Shown piece after piece: positions 22,461-32,051 of a stretch of DNA of 32,051 nucleotides. The first letter of the stretch is position 1, and every line of letters begins with the position of its first letter. The notes under the pieces are model-generated. The model did not search any database, had not been told where the DNA came from, and saw only the letters and a list, made by a program, of their open reading frames with translations. The position numbers and the translations under genes were made by a program. The DNA comes from Pseudomonas syringae pv. cilantro (GTDB lineage: Bacteria > Pseudomonadota > Gammaproteobacteria > Pseudomonadales > Pseudomonadaceae), in contig NZ_LGLN01000039.1 in the NCBI RefSeq assembly GCF_001293775.1, forward strand, positions 109,552-141,602, in the 5' to 3' direction.

Positions 22461-22483
22461 CAAAACGCCCCACTAGGGGGCGT
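22461..22483 (-). terminator. Terminator of yidC
   Basis: Stem ACGCCCC (22465-22471) and GGGGCGT (22477-22483) with a 5-base loop, followed by TTTT on the minus strand. It separates yidC from mnmE. A TTATTCACA site (22494-22502) lies between it and the yidC stop. Confidence 0.75.
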
Positions 22484-22509
22484 CTTGTATAACTTATTCA
22501 CAGGTTAGA

Positions 22510-24198
22510 TCAGGCAGCAGCTTTCTTGGTAGCGGCTTCGATCTTGCGAGTGATATATGCCTGCTGTGCAATCGACAGGGTGTTGTTCACAACCCAGTAC
22601 AGAACCAGACCGGCAGGGAACCACAGGAAGAAGAACGTGAAAATGATTGGCATCAGTTTCATGACCTTGGCCTGCATCGGATCCGGCGGAGTCGGGTTCA
22701 GGCGCTGCTGGATGAACATGGTTGCGCCCATGATGATCGGCAGGATAAAGAACGGGTCTTTGATCGACAGGTCAGTTATCCACAGTATCCATGGCGCCTG
22801 ACGCATTTCCACGCTTTCCAGGAGTACCCAGTACAGCGAAAGGAAAACCGGCATCTGCACAAGAATCGGCAAGCATCCACCCAGCGGATTGATCTTTTCT
22901 TTCTTGTACAGCTCCATCATCGCCTGGGACATTTTCTGGCGATCATCGCCATGTTGTTCCTTCAGCAGCGCCAGCTTCGGAGCCACGGCCCGCATACGCG
23001 CCATGGATTTATAGCTGGCAGCAGACAGCGGGAAGAACAGACCTTTGATCAGCATGGTCAAAACGATGATCGACCAGCCCCAGTTACCGAGGATCGCGTG
23101 GATATGTTGCAGCAGCCAGAAGATAGGCTGGGCGATGAACCACAGGAAACCATAGTCAACGGTCAGCTCCAGACCTGGGGATAACTCTTTGAGCACCGCC
23201 TGGCTTTTTGGACCTGCGTACAGCGTGGCACTGGTTTCACCCTGCGCACCTGGTGCAACCGACAAGGTAGGGCTGGTGAAGCCGATGATGTAATTGCCCT
23301 GGCTGTCTTTACGGGTTTGAACCTGGTTTGTGGCGTTGTGATCAGGAATCCACGCGGTCACAAAATAGTGCTGCAGCCATGCAACCCAGCCACCTTGCAC
23401 TGTTTCCTTGACCTGGCCCTTGTCGATATCTTTCATCGACACTTTTTTGTACGGCTCGGCCGCCGTCCACAGTGCAGCGCCCAGATAGGTCGCAGTACCG
23501 GTTGCGGTGGTCGACGAAGGATCGGAACTGGCGTCACGCTTCAATTGTGCGAAAAGATTACCGGCCCAAGGCTGAGCGCTCTGGTTATCCACAACGTACG
23601 TCATGACCAGATCGTAAAGACCGCGCTTGAACGTGAAGCGCTTGATGTAATTGACGCCGTTTTCCGAGAATTTCAGCTCCACGACCATCGAGTCCTGGCC
23701 GTCAGCCAGTTGATAAGTCTTCTGTGTGGAGGAATAAACCGGACGACCGGCTGCACGTGCATCAGGACCATTGGTACCTGTCAGGCCGCTTTGTGCCAGA
23801 AAAGTACGTTCACCGCCGTTATCGAACAGCTGGAACGGCACGTCAGGACGATCCTGACGACGCGGGTACAGAGGCAAACGAAGCTGAACGACGTCACCAC
23901 CTACCGGATCGATCGCCAGATCAAGCACGTCGGTTTTGACGTGAATGAGGTCTTTGCTGGCTACGGCCGGAGTTTCAAGAGGCGCTGCACTGGTGGTGTT
24001 GGCAGTAGCGCTCGGAACATCGGCACTTGCAGAACCATTATTTCCAGCAGCCGTATCCGGAATACCCGGTGCGGTGTTGCTGGCTGCAACATTCTGGGTC
24101 GGCATGGCAGCCTGACCGTAGTCCTGGTTCCATTTCAGAACCCCGACATAGGTCACGATTGCCAGGGCAACGATCAGGATCGTGCGTTTAATATCCAT
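22510..24198 (-). CDS. yidC: Membrane protein insertase YidC
   Basis: YidC inserts and folds inner-membrane proteins, alone or with Sec; subunit c of the nearby ATP synthase is a classic substrate. The 562-residue protein has an N-terminal membrane anchor (about 6-22), a low-complexity Ala/Ser/Thr segment (about 35-80), a large periplasmic beta domain, and a C-terminal core of five membrane helices with the conserved MSQAMMELYKKEKINPLGGCLP region. It lies 2 bases after yidD in the rpmH-rnpA-yidD-yidC operon. Two perfect DnaA boxes are inside its codons. Confidence 0.98.
   Translation of the reverse strand: MDIKRTILIVALAIVTYVGVLKWNQDYGQAAMPTQNVAASNTAPGIPDTAAGNNGSASADVPSATANTTSAAPLETPAVASKDLIHVKTDVLDLAIDPVGGDVVQLRLPLYPRRQDRPDVPFQLFDNGGERTFLAQSGLTGTNGPDARAAGRPVYSSTQKTYQLADGQDSMVVELKFSENGVNYIKRFTFKRGLYDLVMTYVVDNQSAQPWAGNLFAQLKRDASSDPSSTTATGTATYLGAALWTAAEPYKKVSMKDIDKGQVKETVQGGWVAWLQHYFVTAWIPDHNATNQVQTRKDSQGNYIIGFTSPTLSVAPGAQGETSATLYAGPKSQAVLKELSPGLELTVDYGFLWFIAQPIFWLLQHIHAILGNWGWSIIVLTMLIKGLFFPLSAASYKSMARMRAVAPKLALLKEQHGDDRQKMSQAMMELYKKEKINPLGGCLPILVQMPVFLSLYWVLLESVEMRQAPWILWITDLSIKDPFFILPIIMGATMFIQQRLNPTPPDPMQAKVMKLMPIIFTFFFLWFPAGLVLYWVVNNTLSIAQQAYITRKIEAATKKAAA
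22776..22784 (+). promoter_or_regulatory. DnaA box inside yidC
   Basis: A perfect TTATCCACA over codons for Trp-Ile-Thr. Confidence 0.5.
23585..23593 (+). promoter_or_regulatory. DnaA box inside yidC (second)
   Basis: A perfect TTATCCACA over codons for Val-Asp-Asn. Confidence 0.5.
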
Positions 24199-24200
24199 GA

Positions 24201-24446
24201 TTACTCGGCCATCGAAGAAGAACGGGAGGTGGGGACAGCTGGAACCGGGTCATAACCACCGGGATTCCACGGGTGACAGCGACCCAGGCGACGAATTGAC
24301 AGCCAGCCGCCGCGCAAAAGGCCATGGTTTTCGATGGCTTCATACGCGTAGCAGGAGCAACTGGGGTAGAAACGACAGTGACTGGCCATCAGCGGGCTAA
24401 TGGCATAGCGATAAAACTGGATCGGAACGAGTGCCAGTTTACGCAT
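24201..24446 (-). CDS. yidD: Membrane protein insertion efficiency factor YidD
   Basis: YidD is a small membrane-associated protein that assists YidC-dependent insertion. The 81-residue protein has the family motif [11 protein letters not shown] (24-34) and the C-terminal [13 protein letters not shown] block (57-69), with an N-terminal amphipathic helix. Its start overlaps the end of rnpA by 8 bases, and its stop lies 2 bases before yidC, indicating tight coupling. Confidence 0.96.
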   Translation of the reverse strand: MRKLALVPIQFYRYAISPLMASHCRFYPSCSCYAYEAIENHGLLRGGWLSIRRLGRCHPWNPGGYDPVPAVPTSRSSSMAE

Positions 24447-24840
24447 CGGTACTGTCTACCCCTGCAGGTTCGGACTTTTCTTCCGGAGTGGGTCGGCTAC
24501 GCGCCAGACGTTTCCAGAGCTTGCCGAAATGCTGAATCAGTTCAGGGTTTTCTACGTCACCCAAACCTTTACGCGCGACGATAACGATATCCCAACCGAC
24601 CAAACTGTCTTGGTGTTGGCGAAATGATTCGCGCATCAGGCGTTTCAAGCGATTGCGCTCGACGGAGAGCTTGACGCTCTTTTTACCGATCACAAGCCCC
24701 AAACGTGGATGATCAAGGTCGTTGTTGCGCGCAAGGAGCAGGAGATTTTTCCCCGGAACCTTGCCGGTAGGGGAGTCAAAGACAGCCTTGAAATGCCGGG
24801 GTGTCAGCAAACGCTTTTCCCGACTGAAGTCTCGACTCAC
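24439..24840 (-). CDS. rnpA: Ribonuclease P protein component
   Basis: RnpA is the protein subunit of RNase P, which matures tRNA 5' ends with the M1 RNA. From the GTG at 24840 it has 133 residues, with the RNA-binding motif [13 protein letters not shown] (62-74) and an aromatic-rich N-terminal cleft starting [13 protein letters not shown]. The start is uncertain: AAGGAG abuts this GTG with no spacer, so translation may be coupled to rpmH, whose stop lies 16 bases upstream, or may begin slightly further upstream in the same open frame. Upstream extension into rpmH is unlikely because rpmH uses another frame. Confidence 0.9.
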   Translation of the reverse strand: MSRDFSREKRLLTPRHFKAVFDSPTGKVPGKNLLLLARNNDLDHPRLGLVIGKKSVKLSVERNRLKRLMRESFRQHQDSLVGWDIVIVARKGLGDVENPELIQHFGKLWKRLARSRPTPEEKSEPAGVDSTDA

Positions 24841-24856
24841 CTCCTTGGCCGGTTTA

Positions 24857-24991
24857 TCAAACTGCCAGACGCTTACGGCCTTTGGCACGACGACGCGAGA
24901 GGACTGCGCGGCCGTTTTTAGTGGCCATACGTGCACGGAAACCGTGGGTGCGGGCGCGCTTGATAGTGCTGGGTTGGAAAGTACGTTTCAT
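24857..24991 (-). CDS. rpmH: Ribosomal protein L34
   Basis: L34 is a very basic 44-residue protein of the large subunit. Translation from the ATG at 24991 gives [20 protein letters not shown] at the start and [12 protein letters not shown] at the end, matching the universal L34 pattern. It is the first gene of the rpmH-rnpA-yidD-yidC operon, divergent from dnaA as in most bacteria. The promoter lies about 60 bases upstream. Confidence 0.98.
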
Positions 24992-25051
24992 GGCGTGTTA
25001 CCTGGTTCGTCCACTACGGGCCGGAATGGCCCCCGTTTTAAGAGACCGGGG

Positions 25052-25080
25052 ATTCTAGAGAAAGCGGGCCCGCAGGTCAA
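25052..25080 (-). promoter_or_regulatory. Promoter of rpmH
   Basis: Minus-strand -35 TTGACC (25080-25075), 17-base spacer, -10 TAGAAT (25057-25052). This is close to the sigma-70 consensus and well placed for rpmH. Confidence 0.7.
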
Positions 25081-25163
25081 TTTCCAACCAGCTTTTCTTC
25101 TTGCATGCCTTTTATGAGCAATTCGAGGTTTCCCGGCGACATGGACCGCCTCCTAATCACCCA

Positions 25164-25508
25164 GTTATAGAAATAAAAGAAAGAAAGTATTTAAAGCTTC
25201 TTTATAAGGCTTATAACTCTTACGCCGAAGATTTCTGTGGATAACTCTCTGAGAGCCCACAAAACAGCCGTGTACAGCGATCCGGAAGGTTGTCGAGAAG
25301 CGGTGCTGAGCCTGTGCTGCGCTGTCGGAAAAGCTGTGCATGGAACGACGTTTTATCCACAGGCCAGTTATGCACAGAGTTTGAGCCCGACTTATGCAAT
25401 GGGCTGACGTGGGTTTATCCACAGCCCTTAGGCGCTGACCGTTTGTCGTGTCATGAGGCTATAAATCGTTGATTTATAGCCCTCCGCGAGCAAGCTACAT
25501 GTGGATAA
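25164..25508. other. oriC: Origin of replication region upstream of dnaA (oriC module 2)
   Basis: An AT-rich stretch (25164-25230) is followed by four perfect TTATCCACA boxes: 25236-25244 (minus), 25353-25361 (plus), 25415-25423 (plus) and 25500-25508 (minus). A near box TTATGCACA lies at 25368-25376 and GTGTACAG at 25270-25277. The rpmH-dnaA interval is the established origin location in Pseudomonas. The layout repeats that of the region between mnmG and mnmE, but here the boxes are perfect, so this is the likelier main origin. Confidence 0.85.
25457..25481. repeat. Perfect 11-bp palindrome upstream of dnaA
   Basis: Arms GGCTATAAATC (25457-25467) and GATTTATAGCC (25471-25481) with a 3-base loop. 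It is AT-rich inside and lies between the last origin boxes and the dnaA promoter. It may be an operator, a cruciform or an origin element. It is not a terminator, because no T-tract follows. Confidence 0.7.
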
Positions 25509-25530
25509 GTCGCTCCTGGATCGTTACAAT
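25500..25530 (+). promoter_or_regulatory. Candidate dnaA promoter overlapped by a DnaA box
   Basis: The -10 TACAAT (25525-25530) lies 45 bases before the dnaA start. The matching -35 position (about 25501-25507) falls inside the perfect DnaA box at 25500-25508, an arrangement that would let DnaA repress its own gene. The -35 itself is poor. Confidence 0.5.
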
Positions 25531-25574
25531 GGCGGCTGTTTTTGCCTCACCGGCTTTCAACTCAGGGGATATCC

Positions 25575-27113
25575 GTGTCAGTGGAACTTTGGCAGCAGTG
25601 CGTGGAGCTTTTGCGCGAGGAGCTGCCTGCCCAGCAATTCAACACCTGGATCCGTCCGCTACAGGTCGAAGCCGAAGGCGACGAGTTGCGTGTGTACGCA
25701 CCTAACCGTTTCGTTCTCGATTGGGTCAATGAAAAGTACCTCGGTCGTTTGCTTGAGCTTCTTGGCGAACACGGTCAAGGCATGGCGCCTGCGCTTTCCT
25801 TATTAATAGGAAGCAAGCGCAGCTCTGCACCGCGTGCCGCTCCGAATGCTCCGTTGGCAGCCGCAGCGTCTCAGGCGTTGTCTGCCAACTCGATCAGCAG
25901 TGTTTCGTCTGCGGCCCCTGCCATGGCTGCATCTGCCGCGCCCGCCGCTGCAACGCCGGCGCCTGTGCATAACGTCGTGACACACAATGAGCCATCGCGT
26001 GACAGTTTTGACCCGATGGCCGGCGCCAGCTCACAGCAAGCGCCAGCCCGTGCCGAGCAACGTACTGTCCAGGTGGAAGGCGCGCTCAAGCACACCAGTT
26101 ACCTGAATCGTACGTTCACGTTCGAGAATTTCGTCGAGGGTAAATCCAACCAGTTGGCCCGCGCAGCGGCCTGGCAGGTTGCCGATAACCCGAAGCACGG
26201 CTACAACCCGCTCTTCCTTTATGGCGGTGTAGGTCTTGGTAAAACTCACTTGATGCACGCGGTGGGTAACCATCTGCTGAAGAAGAACCCGAACGCCAAG
26301 GTTGTGTACCTGCATTCGGAGCGCTTTGTCGCGGACATGGTCAAGGCTTTGCAGCTTAATGCGATCAACGAGTTCAAGCGCTTCTACCGTTCGGTTGACG
26401 CGTTGCTGATCGATGACATCCAGTTTTTTGCGCGCAAAGAACGTTCGCAGGAAGAGTTTTTCCACACGTTCAACGCGCTGCTGGAAGGCGGACAGCAGGT
26501 CATTCTGACCAGCGACCGCTATCCAAAAGAAATCGAGGGGCTTGAAGAGCGCCTCAAGTCACGCTTTGGCTGGGGCCTTACAGTTGCCGTCGAGCCTCCG
26601 GAGCTTGAAACACGCGTCGCGATTCTCATGAAGAAGGCGGATCAGGCCAAGGTCGATCTGCCCCATGATGCAGCGTTCTTCATTGCCCAGCGCATTCGTT
26701 CCAACGTCCGTGAGCTCGAAGGTGCGCTCAAGCGTGTCATTGCACACTCGCACTTCATGGGCCGTGATATCACCATCGAGCTGATTCGCGAGTCGCTGAA
26801 GGACTTGCTGGCGTTGCAGGACAAGCTGGTGAGTGTGGATAACATTCAGCGTACGGTCGCCGAGTACTACAAGATCAAGATATCCGATCTGTTGTCGAAG
26901 CGTCGTTCACGTTCCGTGGCCCGACCTCGGCAGGTGGCCATGGCGCTCTCCAAGGAACTCACCAACCATAGCCTCCCGGAAATCGGCGATGTCTTTGGTG
27001 GCCGAGACCACACGACCGTTTTGCACGCGTGCCGAAAGATCAACGAACTCAAGGAATCCGATGCGGATATCCGCGAGGACTACAAGAACCTGCTGCGAAC
27101 GCTGACGACGTGA
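25575..27113 (+). CDS. dnaA: Chromosomal replication initiator DnaA
   Basis: DnaA binds DnaA boxes and opens the origin. From the GTG at 25575 it has 512 residues. Domain I begins [13 protein letters not shown] long Ala/Ser/Pro-rich linker (about 80-165) forms domain II. Domain III has Walker A GGVGLGKT (217-224) and Walker [10 protein letters not shown] (277-285). Domain IV has the DNA-binding signature [15 protein letters not shown] (475-489). I preferred the GTG over the upstream in-frame start at 25542, because GGGG lies 6 bases before it and the protein family starts there. It leads the dnaA-dnaN-recF-gyrB gene set. Confidence 0.98.
   Translation: MSVELWQQCVELLREELPAQQFNTWIRPLQVEAEGDELRVYAPNRFVLDWVNEKYLGRLLELLGEHGQGMAPALSLLIGSKRSSAPRAAPNAPLAAAASQALSANSISSVSSAAPAMAASAAPAAATPAPVHNVVTHNEPSRDSFDPMAGASSQQAPARAEQRTVQVEGALKHTSYLNRTFTFENFVEGKSNQLARAAAWQVADNPKHGYNPLFLYGGVGLGKTHLMHAVGNHLLKKNPNAKVVYLHSERFVADMVKALQLNAINEFKRFYRSVDALLIDDIQFFARKERSQEEFFHTFNALLEGGQQVILTSDRYPKEIEGLEERLKSRFGWGLTVAVEPPELETRVAILMKKADQAKVDLPHDAAFFIAQRIRSNVRELEGALKRVIAHSHFMGRDITIELIRESLKDLLALQDKLVSVDNIQRTVAEYYKIKISDLLSKRRSRSVARPRQVAMALSKELTNHSLPEIGDVFGGRDHTTVLHACRKINELKESDADIREDYKNLLRTLTT
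26834..26842 (-). promoter_or_regulatory. DnaA box inside dnaA
   Basis: A perfect TTATCCACA over codons for Val-Asp-Asn, the last perfect box on the right side. Confidence 0.5.
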
Positions 27114-27151
27114 TGACGCCAGCGCAGCTTATTAAGGCAAGGGACTAGACC

Positions 27152-28255
27152 ATGCATTTCACCATTCAACGCGAAGCCCTGTTGAAACCCCTGCAATTGG
27201 TCGCCGGCGTGGTTGAACGCCGCCAGACCTTGCCGGTTCTTTCCAATGTGCTTCTGGTCGTAGAAGGTCAGCAGTTGTCGCTGACCGGTACTGATCTGGA
27301 AGTCGAACTGGTGGGCCGCGTACAGCTCGAAGAACCCGCTGAGCCCGGCGAAATCACTGTGCCGGCACGCAAGCTGATGGACATCTGTAAAAGCCTGTCC
27401 AACGACGCGCTGATCGATATCAAACTCGATGACTCCAAGCTGATCGTCAAAGCCGGGCGCAGCCGTTTTACGTTGTCAACCTTGCCTGCAAACGATTTCC
27501 CTACAGTGGAAGAAGGTCCGGGTTCGCTGACCTTCAATCTGGTGCAGAGCAAACTGCGTCGCTTGATCGAGCGCACCAGCTTTGCGATGGCTCAACAGGA
27601 CGTTCGCTATTACCTCAACGGCATGCTGCTTGAGGTCAGCGCAGGCATCCTGCGAGCAGTCGCTACCGACGGTCATCGCCTGGCAATGTGCTCGATGTCT
27701 GCCGATATCGAACATGCGGATCGTCATCAGGTCATCGTGCCTCGTAAAGGCATCCTCGAGATGGCGCGCCTGCTGACCGAGCAGGACGGTATGGTCAGCA
27801 TCGTTCTGGGCCAGCATCACATTCGCGCCACTACTGGCGAGTTCACCTTCACCTCGAAACTGGTAGACGGCAAATTCCCGGACTACGAGCGCGTTCTCCC
27901 GAAGGGTGGTGACAAGCTGGTGTTGGGTGATCGTCAGGCGCTGCGTGAAGCCTTCAGCCGTACCGCGATCCTGTCCAACGAAAAGTACCGCGGCATCCGC
28001 CTGCAACTGGCCAGTGGTCAATTGAAGATTCAGGCCAACAACCCTGAGCAGGAAGAAGCAGAGGAAGAAATCAGCGTCGAGTACAACGGTGATTCGCTGG
28101 AGATCGGTTTCAACGTCAGCTACCTGCTCGACGTGCTAGGTGTCATGACCACTGAACAGGTACGCCTGATTCTGTCTGACTCGAACAGCAGCGCACTGGT
28201 GCAAGAATCGGACAACGATGATTCTGCCTATGTCGTTATGCCGATGCGCCTGTAA
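27152..28255 (+). CDS. dnaN: DNA polymerase III beta sliding clamp
   Basis: DnaN is the ring-shaped processivity clamp that also takes part in inactivating DnaA after initiation. The 367-residue protein has three repeated clamp domains. It starts MHFTIQREALLKPLQLVAGV and ends with the conserved YVVMPMRL, where the hydrophobic pocket for clamp-binding peptides is completed. It follows dnaA by 38 bases and precedes recF by 22, so it is probably co-transcribed with both. Confidence 0.98.
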   Translation: MHFTIQREALLKPLQLVAGVVERRQTLPVLSNVLLVVEGQQLSLTGTDLEVELVGRVQLEEPAEPGEITVPARKLMDICKSLSNDALIDIKLDDSKLIVKAGRSRFTLSTLPANDFPTVEEGPGSLTFNLVQSKLRRLIERTSFAMAQQDVRYYLNGMLLEVSAGILRAVATDGHRLAMCSMSADIEHADRHQVIVPRKGILEMARLLTEQDGMVSIVLGQHHIRATTGEFTFTSKLVDGKFPDYERVLPKGGDKLVLGDRQALREAFSRTAILSNEKYRGIRLQLASGQLKIQANNPEQEEAEEEISVEYNGDSLEIGFNVSYLLDVLGVMTTEQVRLILSDSNSSALVQESDNDDSAYVVMPMRL

Positions 28256-28277
28256 CTTCATGCTCAGCGCAACCTAG

Positions 28278-31803
<3,526 letters not shown>

Positions 31804-31824
31804 TGGAAGTGTGATCGAACATCT

Positions 31825-31848
31825 ACCCCGGCGAAAGCCGGGGTTTTT
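31825..31848 (+). terminator. Terminator of gyrB
   Basis: Stem CCCCGGC (31826-31832) and GCCGGGG (31837-31843) with a GAAA tetraloop, followed by TTTTT. A textbook intrinsic terminator, 22 bases after the gyrB stop. Confidence 0.93.
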
Positions 31849-31896
31849 GTTTGTGGGGTTGTATCTGACTAATTAGCCCGCAGTTTTAGATCATGA

Positions 31897-32051
31897 TTAG
31901 AGCGTCGTAATGCGTGTTAGAGATGCCTCAAAACCATCGTCGTTATTGAGCGTTTTGTTTTCAATGCTATCTGCGACCTGTTTACCCACTGCATCAGTAT
32001 ATTTCGCAATCTTTTCGTTCAGCGCTTCACCCAACGGCGTCTCGGAAACCG
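31897..32051 (-). CDS. Unknown protein, C-terminal part (partial)
   Basis: A minus-strand frame open from the window edge to TAA at 31899-31897 gives 50 residues, ending FEASLTRITTL. The visible part is hydrophilic, with alternating charged and small residues such as EALNEKIAKYTDAVGKQVAD, suggesting a helical C-terminus. It is more AT-rich than its neighbours and convergent to gyrB. I do not recognise it. It was too short and edge-truncated for routine gene finding, but the open frame over 50 codons and the position support a real gene. It could be accessory. Confidence 0.5.
   Translation of the reverse strand, partial: VSETPLGEALNEKIAKYTDAVGKQVADSIENKTLNNDDGFEASLTRITTL

Overview
The window is a replication-origin region of a Pseudomonas chromosome, most likely from the P. 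syringae group. Two things point there. The gene order is the Pseudomonas one: glmS-glmR, glmU, atpCDGAHFEBI, parB-parA, rsmG-mnmG, mnmE, yidC-yidD-rnpA-rpmH, then dnaA-dnaN-recF-gyrB. The proteins also match P. syringae homologues from memory. No database search was possible, so the species call is an inference.

Layout. Positions 1-4567 are accessory. They hold the edge of an IS256-like element, the N-terminal stub of a broken gene, the 3' end of an IS3-family transposase, the C-terminal tail of another broken gene, and a three-gene + strand operon (isochorismatase-fold protein, MFS exporter, ABC-F ATPase). This block runs into the 3' end of glmS, the classic attTn7 neighbourhood. Positions 4568-8851 carry UDP-GlcNAc synthesis genes (glmS, the regulator glmR, glmU), with a REP pair and another palindrome between glmR and glmU. 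Positions 8977-16097 hold the complete F1Fo ATP synthase operon, read on the minus strand from a good promoter at about 16171-16199. Positions 16244-20469 hold mnmG-rsmG-parA-parB (tRNA and 16S rRNA modification, chromosome segregation). Positions 20473-21060 and 24992-25574 are two origin-like intergenic regions flanking mnmE, yidC, yidD, rnpA and rpmH. Positions 25575-31803 are dnaA-dnaN-recF-gyrB on the + strand, ending in a strong terminator. A partial unknown minus-strand gene runs off the right edge.

How it works together. DnaA would act at the AT-rich, DnaA-box-bearing intergenic regions. ParB would load at two 16-bp parS palindromes, both inside recF, and ParA would segregate the origin. 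RnpA/L34, YidC/YidD and ATP synthase are linked housekeeping functions.

The most interesting observations are: (1) the two origin regions are a duplicated module whose DnaA boxes keep exactly the same register, a constant 4,578-bp offset; (2) 16 perfect TTATCCACA boxes between 4.5 and 26.9 kb, many inside genes and in different reading frames, two of them directly after the stop codons of glmS and glmU; (3) two parS sites inside recF; (4) an accessory resistance-like operon next to glmS with unusual residues in two of its proteins and broken genes at its edge.
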